Below, one piece after another: positions 1 to 11,990 of a stretch of 64,000 nt of DNA. Below the pieces are notes generated by a model that ran no database searches, was not told the origin of the DNA, and saw only the letters and a list, made by a program, of their open reading frames with translations. The translations under genes were made by a program, and so were the position numbers. Source of the DNA: Pholis gunnellus (lineage: Eukaryota; Chordata; Actinopteri; Perciformes; Pholidae); assembly GCA_910591455.2 (NCBI GenBank), contig OU342820.1:7710706-7774705 (forward strand), in the 5' to 3' direction. Within the stretch, counting starts at the first letter, position 1, and every line of letters starts with the position of its first letter.

Positions 1-717
1 GTAGACAAACGCGGAGCCATGGAAAGGGACAAAATGGACTTTGGAGACCCGATAATGAGCCACATTGATTCAACCTTACTGACCAGACTAAGTGACTAAT
101 TGGCTTATTTAACCAATGGATACTTTAAAGGATGTACAGTACTTTCTTTTTTTTCATCTCAAGAGAAAATAATGATCTTTTTCTTTTTCGATTCTATTTA
201 AGTTACGCCTGACGCAGTTCTCCTCGTTAGTCATTGTTTAATAGCACTGAGATACTGCACAGACTGGAAGCATTTGGAGAGTGGCACATTTTTGGATGCT
301 CTGCTCTGAAACAATGCCTGTTAGGTTAACGTTAACACTTAAAGTTTTAATTTAGCTTCTGTAATGAGTGGACCGTTTAGGAATTACCACCCTTTTTATG
401 GTCAATTTTAGGTGACCAAAGTTAGCTGGCAGATTAACATGAATGTAAATTAAGTCAATGTTTATATCTGAACCCTCGATTACTATCAGCAGTTTATGAC
501 CCATATAAACCCACAGACCTGGAGAGGCTCTGCCAGGCCTGTACTGCCGCCAGATTTACTTCTTGCCTGTTTTGTGGGCTTTTTGCCTTCAGTCTGGTCT
601 TTGATGCTGCAGTACTGCAAGTTGGACTGAGATGAAGTTGATAAAGTACACTGGCCATTAAACCCCCTTGGTTGTCTGAATGTTAAGGCTCATCATCCTG
701 CAGCATGTCCGATATGT

Positions 718-921
718 AATGGTAAATGGACTTGTACTTGTATAGCGCCTTTCTAGTATTCCGGCCACTCAAAGCGCTTTTACACTACATTTCATTCACC
801 CATTCATATCCATTCATACGCTGATGGCACAGCCTTCGGGAGCAATTTGGGGTTAATTGCCCAAGGACACGTCGACGTGGACTGGAGGAGCTGGGGATCG
901 AACCGCCGATCTTATGATTGA
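718..921 (+). repeat. Dispersed fish repeat, truncated copy
   Basis: It begins aatggtaaatggacttgt, continues through 'tatagcgcctttctag' and 'actcaaagcgctttta', and ends with 'gggatcgaaccgccgat'. I recognise this order as a very common short interspersed repeat of fish genomes. Compared with the copies I recall, the middle (after the 'cattcatac' part) is shortened. It lies in the c1ql intron in the same orientation as the gene. Confidence 0.75.
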
Positions 922-1633
922 ATGTATGTGTGTGTGTGTATGCGTAAAGTCTATTTACTGGTCTCAGGGTGTGAAAAAAAGTTGTGCAAAGCCTTTTTGT
1001 GCCTCTGCAAAATCTGATAGATTGCTTAAAGTGATGTCAGTTTAGGGGAGTGAGTTTACCAGACCTGTAGCTTGAGTTGCATTGTGGGTAATGTAGGCAC
1101 CAGCTTTTGACAAGCAAGAAGAATGCATGGAATAAAAAAAAGGCGATAGCTCTTGTTCTGCTGCTATTGATCAATCTCAGTATTCTCTGTGTCTGTCCGG
1201 AATAAGGTTTATGTTTAAGACTGCTGTGGAGGATCATATCTAACTGGGCCTCAGCAGACAAAGTCACACACCGTATGCCGTATCTATGACCTTCATTGAA
1301 TGTTAGTGCTGTTTTCTTTTAACTTTCTACTCCCACTTTTTAAATTGTATGCATATTGTATTCTGCAAAAAGAAGACTACAAACAGTTCTTAAAAAGTGC
1401 AACTTGAGATGCAGTATTTTGTATTAGTCATTCCTGGTAATATGTACAATTAGTCTCCCTGTCACACACACACACACACGCTTGAAAACACAGCTATTGT
1501 TTCAGTGCCCATTTGGCATCGCAGCTGGCTTTCCTCTCCAGCGAGAGAGAACATGTTTGTGGTGGAGGTCTTAATAAGCCAGGACAGGTTATTTGGAAAC
1601 AGCTCCAACCTATAAGCCAGACTGGCAGAATAC

Positions 1634-1759
<126 letters not shown>

Positions 1760-2555
1760 GAAAACAGAGATAAAAAGTCTCTATATACTCTTGCTACTCC
1801 TCACTATACATTTTGAAATATTTCTTCTTGCCTTCAGTGGGCATTGTTTGTTTCTTTTATAAAAATGTGAGTCATTTCCTCCAGAAGGAGAAGCTCACAA
1901 AGCCAGCCTTGTTGTTGAGTTTCTGAGACTTTCTCTTCCCGTGGACCTATTGTTCCAAGGTTGAATGTTAGGTCTTCCGTGGAAGACCGCTGGCTTGATT
2001 GAACCCATAAATCTGCTTGACAGAAAGGCCCGAGGTTTGACTGACCCTGTGGTTGGACCTGTATGTTTAATATCTATATGAAGAACTATTTGTGCCATTG
2101 TGTCCAGTAACTCATACAACTTCAAAATGAAAAACTTTTTGGACGTTTTGTGTTTCAAGAAATTCTTTCAAGAAATGTTTTTTAGTTTAGTTTTTTTTTA
2201 ATAATTATTATTTGGCACACTTTCTCCCTCTGTGCAAATGATGTAACTATCTAGTGGTGCAGCAGAACAGTGATATTTTTACCAGTGACAGTTTCTAGGT
2301 TGATTGTTTAACAATTTTGTTCTCGGCAATTATCAGAATATCTAATAACCTTATCAATAGATATAAATACTAATGTGGTGATCTTTACGCCATTGAAGAA
2401 GGAGGACTAGATGTTGGTGGAGAGCTGAATCCAGGCATGGCTCCAAAAATCATCGGATGGATTTTATTTATCACTGTGAAATAGAGACTTTTTTTAACAT
2501 GTTCCCTGTTTTCTCATAAACTCCTGCACTTTCTTGAAGAGAAAAAAATATATAT

Positions 2556-3072
2556 TTATAAATGCTTTGTAAGGCATAAATAGTCCTCACTTTAGATGAG
2601 GTCACACAAAATACTTTACTAATGATTAGTAACTACCTTATTAATCGTGAATTGCACTATTAATACGCGTTTATAAAGCATATATTAACATATCCCCTAA
2701 CCATTAGTGCATATCTAAATCATATATATACAAACGCATGAATAATGTAAATCTAAATAAGTTCTTAATCCTTAACTTACACTTTATAAATGATCTTATT
2801 AATCATCGACAACTCCTCAATAATTGGTTTGTAATACATATAATACTTCATTTACAAATGGGAATCCATCATTTATAAAGTATGAAAACACAATCATGAA
2901 ACACATAATAGACGAGCTTATTAATCAAGAATAAAACATTTATAACTGTTGTTATGAATTGTATACTAATGAGAGTTAATGTCGGAACAATGCTTTATAA
3001 ATGACTAGTTAAGTGTTTACTCATACTTAACCAATGCTTCATAGGGTGTAGTTATTATAAAGTGCTACCAAA
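2556..3072. repeat. AT-rich interspersed element with recurrent TTTATAAA/ATTAAT blocks
   Basis: About 500 bp of AT-rich DNA in which 'tttataaa', 'attaat' and 'cttattaat' motifs recur every few tens of bases. It starts near 'ataaatgctttgtaag' and ends near 'ttataaagtgctacc'. I recall this as a fish interspersed repeat but cannot name its class. It carries no coding potential. Confidence 0.5.
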
Positions 3073-3267
3073 ACTTCTAATTTCCTACCAGTATGTCTAT
3101 TTTTCTGCAGAAGAATTCAGAGGATTTTCCAGAGGATTGTGAAACCTTGGTAGCTCTGTTTCACAATAATGGAGACAGGGAATACTAACGCTATCTGTCT
3201 ATCTGTGTGTGAGAGAATGACAACCTATTTGGGTGTTTTTTCTAAATGATTTAACCCACTGTCCTGA

Positions 3268-3513
<246 letters not shown>

Positions 3514-3590
3514 GAACAGACAGACACAGAGACAGTCAGTGGGGAAGAGATTGAGCGAAAGGAGTTATGTGGGTTGGGGTGGGGGTTTGT

Positions 3591-3612
3591 GGGGGGGGGG
3601 GGGGGGGGGGGG
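3591..3612 (+). repeat. G22 homopolymer in the c1ql 3' UTR
   Basis: Twenty-two consecutive G, preceded by G-rich sequence (gggttggggtgggggtttgt). If transcribed it could form a G-quadruplex, or pair with the C18 run 180 bases downstream. Confidence 0.97.
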
Positions 3613-3790
3613 TGAACGTGTGTTAAAAGCTGGAATGCTGTCTAGTTTTCCTAATTCTCTCCATCATCATGGACACTTCTGCTTCGTAAATTCATCAGCC
3701 GAGACATCCAGGCTCTGTAGCCGAGTCTGGATGCAAAGCTCCCGAAGGACACACTGCGTGGGGGCCGGGCGGGAGTGGGCCGTTTTCTCT

Positions 3791-3808
3791 CCCCCCCCCC
3801 CCCCCCCC
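3791..3808 (+). repeat. C18 homopolymer in the c1ql 3' UTR
   Basis: Eighteen consecutive C followed by a CT-rich flank. It is complementary to the G22 run at 3591-3612. Confidence 0.97.
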
Positions 3809-4659
3809 TCCCCTCTGACACTCCTTGCCACGATGCCGGTGCGTCGGCAAGCTCCTCGCTTTCGGTGTCTCTCCTCTTCAGACCTGCTCCATTGCACCGA
3901 AATATCAACATACAAAAATGAAAACCCTGCAAAAGTGGATGACCTCACCTCTTCTCTCCACAGTGGCAACAGTCGGCCGCGCTGCCGGGTGGACTCGATT
4001 GACTCAAACTCGTGGTGTTGTTCCGTGCAAATTTCCTTAGAGTGTGTTTTTATTTTGTAGACATGCATAATAATCTACAAAAAGAAAAAAAGAAAAAAAA
4101 GAATATATTTGTCCCGTGTGAAGATATCCTGTTTGACTGAGAGAGCGGGGTTTGTGAGATGTTATTTGTGATGCAGCTCAGACATCTAACAGCTGAAAAA
4201 GAAATTCTTTCAGGCCGTCAGTGTTTCGTGACAGTGGGTGAGTTTCTTCATCGCTGGGTGCAGCAAGGTACCTATATAATGTTTATGTGGAGAATAACAG
4301 CACATTCTGCACTGTACCGGTAAAGGGAAAAATCTCATATTGACAATATCTTTACTACTAACCACCTCAACACTGTTCGCGCGCACACATACACACACAC
4401 ACAATGATGTCCCGCTGATGTTCAAATTAAAAATAAGAGTTCAAATCGTCTCCTCAATGTTCTAGTTTTATGTAGGCGCTCTACCGGCCACGTGCTGAAG
4501 CAACGTCTTCGGATTCAGAGGTAACCTAGTCGAAGAGGTCTTTCTTCTTCTTTGCTGTGCTGACCTCCGAGCCTTCTCGCACTCAACAAAAAAAAACAAA
4601 AAAAAAAGAATAGTGGCTCCTGAAGTGGAGGCCGAGGGGGGAGAAAGGCACAGAGAAGG

Positions 4660-4678
4660 AGAGAGAGAGAGAGAGAGA
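4660..4678 (+). repeat. (GA)n microsatellite
   Basis: A short purine dinucleotide tract inside a longer G/A-rich patch (about 4621-4710). Confidence 0.9.
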
Positions 4679-4916
4679 CTGAGAAGTGAGTGAGGCAGTG
4701 GGGGGAGGTGGAGGGTGCGTTCAAGCACGGTAACCGTGAGTGACCGATTTTTCAGTTTCAGTGTCTCTGAGCTTCACTGGATGTCATCCATTCATTAGCT
4801 GCATTCTCACTGACACACAGGCATTATGGTAATATTTACTCAACATGGCGGCCTGACAGCTTGCTTGAGAATGAAACTGATTGGGTGAGTGACTTGGTCA
4901 ATCACGACTGCACGTT

Positions 4917-4972
<56 letters not shown>
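4917..4972. repeat. (TG)n microsatellite
   Basis: About 56 bp of uninterrupted TG, then imperfect TG to about 5005. It sits in the putative 3' UTR of c1ql. Confidence 0.97.
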
Positions 4973-4977
<5 letters not shown>

Positions 4978-5231
4978 GCACGTGCGGGTATGGGTGTGTC
5001 TGTGCATACCAGTGAGCGTTTGCATTCTAGCATGTGCCGTGCCATCGTTCCTTTTCCAGAGTTATTCCGCGCTACAGCCAATGACAGATATTTTCCTCAG
5101 CAGCCAATGAGATTGTGCTCTGCAGGGTTGGGAGCCGCTATAGATATGACGAGAAGAACAAACAGCTTGTAAATGAAATCTATGACATGTTTGTCTATCT
5201 TATCTTTTGGAATTGTTGAATACATTTAAAT

Positions 5232-5237
5232 AATAAA
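5232..5237 (+). promoter_or_regulatory. Candidate polyadenylation signal AATAAA
   Basis: A canonical hexamer 1.7 kb after the c1ql stop, followed within 30 bases by a T/G-rich stretch (ttttttgagtggcttgt) that could serve as the downstream element. It is the most complete polyA-site arrangement downstream of the exon. An earlier ATTAAA at 4426-4431 is an alternative. Confidence 0.4.
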
Positions 5238-5704
5238 TGGGATTTTTTGAGTGGCTTGTCTCACGAGAATTCTTGTATCCCAACTACGCTAATTAAGGGA
5301 AGATGATCTGTACAGGGTCTCATTTGCTGTGTGAGAATAACAAACTACAGTGCAAACAACATGTCTGGCAATGTGTTTCTTGTTCTGTTTAAATTAAGAA
5401 TTTTGTGCAAATATTAAAAGAAAAGAAGATTTATCTGCAAGTCCCTCATCTCTCTTTTCTCTCCAAAAACTAAAGTATATTTAAAGAGATGGGTGTCGAG
5501 GGAGAGATGTCTGTGTTTATGCTCCTAAAGGGATCCTGTGGAGCTTCTCTCCATCTGGAAAGGTGCGCTCGGAGATAAAGACCCTCCAACTTTAGCAACA
5601 TCCTGCGGTGGAGTAAAATGCCGTTCCTGAATGCTGATGAGTCCTTAAGGAAATGCAGGCTATTCCTCAATCGTCTTTTCACAGATTCTCATCAACAGAG
5701 GCAC

Positions 5705-5932
5705 GATATATACCCGGCGAGGAAGTGTGGACGAAGGAGAAAAGACAAGCGGGGAGGAAAGATTGAGCGAGATAGAAGAGAAGCGGAATATGGTTTGACA
5801 AAGACAGATGGAGACAGGAGAGAAAGAGTAGGCCACAGAGAGAAGTAATGGGGAAGGGATGGATAGATAGATAGGGAGGGAGAAGGTAAAGAGAAAAATA
5901 AGGAAGACAGACAGAAGGAGGGGGGGGGGGGG
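5705..5932 (+). repeat. Polypurine (A/G-rich) tract ending in a G run
   Basis: About 230 bp in which nearly all bases on the + strand are A or G, including a (GATA)n core near 5861 and a run of 13 G at 5920-5932. It is not a simple tandem repeat throughout. The overlapping open frame (Arg/Lys/Glu-rich) is a by-product of composition. Confidence 0.8.
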
Positions 5933-8253
5933 TGCTGGTTGCCGATTCGGAGAGGAGAGGGAGGGGGACTGGATTGTTTTCAGGGTAGAGTGATTCCCTG
6001 TCGGGGCTGTGCGAGGTGTCAGGAGAGATTAGCCGGCGTGAAGTTGGAGGAGAAAGCGAGAGCTAGCTTGGATTGGACAAGTGTCAAGGACTGGACAGTC
6101 TTCAGATCTGGCAGGGATGGGATGTGACACTGGCTGCTTTGCTGGTCCGCACTACTTTGCCATTAAGGGAGCCAGTCACCCCTCTCTGAATCATTTCATC
6201 CGCTTCCCTGTAGCACATAACAAGCTAACGCACACTGGTGGGAATGAGAACGTCTTGTTTGATGGCACTAAATCGTTTCCACAGTCCTTTTGAAGACGTT
6301 ATTACCAAAAACCAGCAGCCATCGCGGAAAAAGAAGCATCCACCAGCTGGGTTTTAGTGTTTGACATCGGGTCAGAATCTGTTTCGAAATGTTCTGCTTT
6401 GCACAAACGTGGGAAGTGGCTGCTCTTCAACACAAATGGACTTGAAGCTGTCAGAGCTTCTTACAAACGCAGATGGTGAAAGCAGTAATGGGGCGAAAGG
6501 AAAATTGATTTCCTGTTCATCATCCGCTTTGGAAAAAGGGGGCAACACGGCTCATGGAAAAAAGTGGGTCTCGCATTGTCGCAGCTCGGCTCTTAGAATA
6601 AAGAATAATAGAGTGCCGAAAATAACCAGAAACCATAACTCTGGAGTGTTTGCAGAGAGGAGATGTCTATCGGCCTGAATGCTGACCCAGTCTTACACAC
6701 ATTTCATGAGTTGGTGTTACTTATTTCATGCAGAACAACCCCTCCCTTTGCCACCACTCTGTGGCAAAACAAACTCACGATGGACGCAATGAGGAAAAGA
6801 CAAACACATGCGACCAGAATTGATAATGATCCGGATGACCTACCAGACAGCCAGCCGTTTGTAGACATTGAAATGGGGCCAGAAACAAACTTTCCTCACA
6901 CTAAAAAGCCACACAGAAGAGTTGAAAGGCATTCGAGACAAAGGCTGGAGACGAATGTTTCACTCAAAACAGACAAGTTCCTGTGAAGGAAGGACTGAAT
7001 TGTCTCACTAAGATGTGCTGATCGATCTGCTTCTCTTGTCAATAACCTTCTGCAGTCTAAAGCCCCTTTGCCATTGCACAAAAAGCCCACTAAAAGCCAC
7101 TAACATCTGGCGTTTGTCTACAGCGGGAAAAGCTACAATCGGCATTTATTCACAAGACAAATGACTCTGCAGCAGTCACAGGTATTTATCTACGAACGGC
7201 AGGGATGGAAACAAAGACAGCCGGGGTGGAAAAGCTAATATTTATGTGTGTTGAAGTGAAAGTATAATACATGAAATCAACAGGGATTGGGAAACATATT
7301 ATGATCTATTAAAGTTAGAAGCATACAGTCAATGTATTCTCCTCAAAGCCACCAAGCTCCAGACAGAAAACAGTGATTTTACATCGGTGATCATAAAAAA
7401 AAAACGACTTCTGGATATGTCACCTGCATATCCTTATGAGAGAAAACTGGGCCCGGGTGTGTCCTGTAATGTAAAATGACAATTTAGTGTCCAAAACATT
7501 CTGTCTAATTATTCTAACGCACTGCATGCCTTGTCATGTTTGTATAGTTGAATCAAGTAACGTGTGAGATAAAATCCTCTGAATCCCGGTCTCTCGGGTT
7601 TGTTACGCCGATTAAATCAAGCTGTTACTTTATGTGATCTTGATGCTTGTATGTAATTTTACTAAGCATCTTCAACAGCAAGGTTTCAACCTTCTCTTCA
7701 AGATGCCCGCGTTGGCAGAAAATGTTGGCAGCCAGCTTAGACTCTCAAAAGGGTTCCATCTACAGCGATGCCTTTATAATTCGGACATGCATGCACTCCA
7801 GCACCATTCTTTTCTTTCTATGTTCAAGTCTGACCTTTTTCCCCTCTCACTTTCTTTATTCCACCTACTTTCTCCTCTCGTCACCGTGCCCTGCCTTTAA
7901 CCTGGTATGACAAACACAAAGGTTAGAGGAGCGGACAGCTGTTAGCGGACCGGCCTGCTTCTGCCGCCCCAGAGCCGCTCCTATATGAGCAAACGAATAC
8001 ACACAGGGGCCTCTGCATGATAGTGCAGTCACACATTAACACTGTCAACCTTGCTCTGTTCGCTCCTGCGATCGCGCATGATTCCCTTAGTCAGTTCGGG
8101 TTGCATTTGAGGGGGAAGCCTTTCCCAGTTGTCCCTGGATGGTCTGAAGCTGCCAGGCCAGGTGTACTCTGCAGTCACTCCCTGAAGCCGGGGGGAAGGC
8201 GGCCGAGCTGAGCTCCCAGACTCCTCGGACCGTGTGACCGCGTGACACCGTGA

Positions 8254-8288
8254 CCCCCCCCCCCACACACACACACACACACACACAC
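8254..8288 (+). repeat. C11 run followed by (AC)n
   Basis: A compound microsatellite: a run of 11 C passing directly into AC dinucleotides. Confidence 0.95.
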
Positions 8289-10046
8289 CCCGCCGCTCCA
8301 CTGCCTCGCACACACTTGTTTCACACGGCAACAACATGGTTTCTTGGCCACAACAGAATCGAAAGTTAACTCTCAGAACTTCCCAGGCACCTCTGACCTC
8401 CACACTTTTTTTCCCAGACTTTAACTCGCCACAACCGTCGTCTTGCCCTCTTAAACCCCTCGCACTTTCATTCTTTGCAAACGTCTGATCGCGGCCTGCG
8501 CCGCTCCTTACACGCTGCAGGCAGAAACAGACAGGATGCAATGCGGTAAATGTTTCTCACATTCTCCATCTCCTCCGCCCTCACAGCGAAAAAACGCCGC
8601 GGCATCCTCACACGTTGCAGCGCCGCATCTCCAGAGAACTCACTGTAAAGAGAGATAAAAAAGCACAAACAAACATCCAACATGCCTTTTTTTTTCCTCC
8701 CTTCAGCAGGCTGAGTGCATTAGTGACCTTTCAAAGCGCTGCCTCCCTAGCGCTTTGCACACACCCCAAAGAAGAACAAACTACTAATAGGGCTAAAAAA
8801 CTGACACACTTTAAACAAAGATCAAACCATTTCTTGGCTGTGAGGCAGTGCTTGCTCCATTAATGGTATTCAATTATGTAGCAAAGACAAACAAACAAAT
8901 CTCTGTAGTCAAACAGCAGCCAAATGTTTAAACGATTGTGCGGAATGAGGACCACAAATATGTAAAAATACTGTTTTGCTTTTTCTATACAGTATTAGGT
9001 GCTCCAGTCTATTAGATCTAGATCTATTCCCTCATTTCAAACAACAAGCGTGACTTTGCCTGCTTCACTCCATTTCTTTTCTCATACGAATGGGAAATAA
9101 AAGGCTCGGAATCTGTAGAAAAAACAGCGATGGAAAGAGATTGAGGACACCGAATACAGTATGAAACAGATTAGATTTACTGTTTGGTTCAGGGAAAACA
9201 CAGGGTTGTGGAGTGCACTCGAAATGGGCAACTTGCAGAAATGGAAGTATTTGTTTTCTTCATCTACAAAATGACCTTATTGGTTAGAATCGTGGGAGGC
9301 AGTAAGCTCACACCGTGTGACTCTAATTGCAGCGAATCTGTGTGTGTGCACGTGAGCGTGCGCGCGGAGAGCGCGGTGGTGTTTGCGTGAGCGGACATCA
9401 GACAGAGCTGCAGGGCCCACGGCGCTGCGGCGAGGTGGATAGGGTCAGAATTGCAGAAGCCAGATGTCAAAGAGGAGATATTACCCTCCACATTACTCCC
9501 ACTCAGCCGGGATAGGCTATTACATGCTGCGTTTCAGACATTAGCATGCAGATAAAATAAATATTGACAAGTAAGAGAAGTAGTCCCCCTTAGCTGGCAA
9601 ATTAAGAGACTGTGAACAACACACAAAAACCTCTCCAGAACGTGCAACCAGGAAATACGTAATCACGCCAAACTTCTGATGAAACACCAAAAAAGACAAC
9701 AGATTCTTGCATAACTGTGAGCAGTCTGCTCGTACTGAGTAATAACTACCCAAATTTAGCTGGTTGCACTCTCTCCTGCTGCTTCTCGCGGTCTGATGGA
9801 TGTGTGGCGTGCTAGTCACGCCGCCTTGTGTCACCTGTGCTGCGCTCGCTCCGGGCAGGGAGACAGGGAGAGAGCCATGGGAGGTCTGGAGGAGGCCATG
9901 AGAGGGGGAGAAACGGACATCTGTGATTAACGCACACAGACACGTGTCAGTGTGGAGCATTCGCTGCGAGGCGCGCTGGGAGACGCTCACACACAACCTG
10001 CTCCCCACAGCAGAAGTTTGCCTAAATAAAGACACGGATAAAGTGT

Positions 10047-10060
10047 GGGGGGGGGGGGGG
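10047..10060 (+). repeat. G14 homopolymer
   Basis: Fourteen consecutive G after 'aaagtgt'. Confidence 0.95.
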
Positions 10061-10327
10061 AAATGCGGGGAGGCCGCGGGCAGCGCGTGGAAAACGTGAG
10101 CGCCTTGCACAGCAAGAGTGGAAGTAAATGAATAAGATTGGGTGAAAATGACATGTCAGGCTCAAGTGAAAGGCGTGCAGCTGTCTGCACAGGTGCATGT
10201 GCACGAGCATCGTCATCGCTCGCACAGAGCCACATGCATCACACGCCTCCCCTTTGTTGTGTGCTATGAACGGTGAAGTGTCTGTAGTGTCTTCTCTGGA
10301 GACGTGCCAATTTAATAAGGTGGTGGT

Positions 10328-10342
10328 GGGGGGGGGGGGGGG
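10328..10342 (+). repeat. G15 homopolymer
   Basis: Fifteen consecutive G following a (GGT)n lead-in. Confidence 0.95.
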
Positions 10343-10399
10343 CTGGCATGACAATTTCATCATTCTTGTCTAATACCACATATTTAGATTACACACAGC

Positions 10400-10415
10400 C
10401 CTCTCTCTCTCTCTC

Positions 10416-10449
<34 letters not shown>
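10400..10449. repeat. (CT)n microsatellite
   Basis: About 50 bp of CT with one CCCT interruption. The Ser-Leu and Arg-Glu frames over it are artefacts. Confidence 0.97.
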
Positions 10450-11801
10450 AACAAGCTAATTCTCTGGAAAAGTGTCGATAACAACAAAAACAAGGAGTCA
10501 GATGAGCACACAGTTTTTAGACAAGCCCCATTTCGGGGAGGAAACAAAGGTGAACGGTGAAAGTATTGGCCAAAAATGTCTGTTGCAAACATCCGTCTAT
10601 CGCATTGACCTCCAAATACAGAGTTGGCTCGTTTACCACCAGTCTGATCATCTAATGGCTCATGTTTCTTTGGTACTATGTCGTCCAGGTCTCAGAACAT
10701 ACAAACGTAGAAATAAATCAATACAAATAAAAGACTAGATGGCTCCTCCTCCTTAACTGAATGCATTAAACTGGTGATCTGCTGGGAATAAGACAACCTT
10801 TCAAATAAACAGGCGAGGGCAGTGCAAGGTGAAGGAGACCACAGGGGAGGCCAAAAAAAAACTAAACCAACAACATTATCCCCCATCTGTACCTGGCTCA
10901 CAACTTCCAATCCTGATGTAAACTTCAGTCGTTAAGGGGACGCTTTGAAGAGTCTTGGTCTCTGAGGAGTTACACAAGCAGAAATACACGCACACGCACA
11001 CATATATACACACACTTTTGGGAATGTTTCCACGGAGAGATTCAGTGAGCCATCTGCCAAATTAGGCCATGAGCCACGAGCCAACAACTTCACTGTTCTA
11101 TTCAATTTTCAATTACTGGGCTGGAGGCTTAAGTACAAGGTCTGTACACACACATTCGAACACATGCACACATTAATACAATAGATTTTTGTGAAAACTT
11201 TTTTTTTTACCACGCGCATTCCAATATGAGATAAGATGAATCATGCAAAGGCGGCTGACTTATTCATAATCTTTCCATAATGGATAACGTACATGGTACA
11301 ACTACTTCTTTGGATCTCAACACATTTCTCACGAAGATGCAACAGCGACGAGATGCAACAGCTTAAGTGAGAAATCACCTCCGGAGGGGACAACTCGCAT
11401 GTCAACATTGATCGGCGCACGTGCCGCGCACACGAGCATCCAAACGTACGATGAATTCTGTTCATTAACAAACACGTAGGGAGAAACCGCCAGAGCCAGC
11501 AGCAGAGCTGCTCTTGTACCCGGCGCCAGCCACGTCTCCCTTCCAAAATGTCAGAGGCGCACATGGCGGGGAGGGTGTGAGGTGATAAACGAACCCGACT
11601 GAAAATGTCAGAGTGTCACCCGTTGCCATGACAGCCAGCAAAGTTTGGCAAGGACTGGAGTGCTACAGCCAAAGGCCAGCTTATTTGCTACAGCTAATTG
11701 AGCCTGTGGTTTCTAGTATGAACACATACAGGCGTGTGCTGGAAAAAGATGCTGGAAAATCTGCTTTTCCGTATTGACAAAAATAACAAACAGAAAATAA
11801 C

Positions 11802-11990
11802 ACTCCTTCCTCTTTATTTTGGGCTGTTCCTGTTAGGGGTCACCACAGCGGATCATCTATTTCCATAGATCCGGTCTGGTGTGGACATTTTTTTAAAGAT
11901 TTTAGGATCTGAATATTTGATTTGACGTCAAATATTCGGTTTACACCAGATTGACACAACCCTACCATTCACAACGCCCGGGGAGGGATA
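11802..11990 (+). repeat. Dispersed fish repeat ('ggggtcaccacagcggatcat' family)
   Basis: The core 'gtcaccacagcggatcat' and the downstream 'ttacaccagattgacaca' / 'acaaccctaccattcaca' occur in the order I recall for a common fish repeat. Between them sits a perfect 10-bp inverted repeat (11911-11920 and 11928-11937, gaatatttga) with a 7-base loop. No coding potential. Confidence 0.65.

Larger units (their letters stand above)
3514..5255 (+). other. c1ql: Putative 3' UTR of the c1ql gene
   Basis: The non-coding stretch after the TGA carries a G22 run (3591-3612), a C18 run (3791-3808), an A-rich patch near 4080-4103, a (GA)n tract and a (TG)n tract. An ATTAAA at 4426 and an AATAAA at 5232 are candidate polyadenylation signals, so the UTR could be about 0.9 or 1.7 kb. 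The long frames that overlap it are out of frame with the exon and dominated by homopolymers. The extent is inferred. Confidence 0.5.
5256..11801. other. Intergenic DNA without recognisable genes
   Basis: Mostly unique sequence with the polypurine tract and several microsatellites listed separately. Open frames here are under 190 codons, overlap one another on both strands and show no family signature. GC-richer patches lie near 8190-8640 and 9340-9440. Confidence 0.7.

Noticed and set aside
8029..8541. 170-codon minus-strand frame
   Set aside because: Crosses the C11(AC)n tract and has no family signature.
9541..10110. 189-codon minus-strand frame
   Set aside because: The longest minus-strand frame, but it crosses the G14 run and carries no domain; the frame is not supported by splice or start context.
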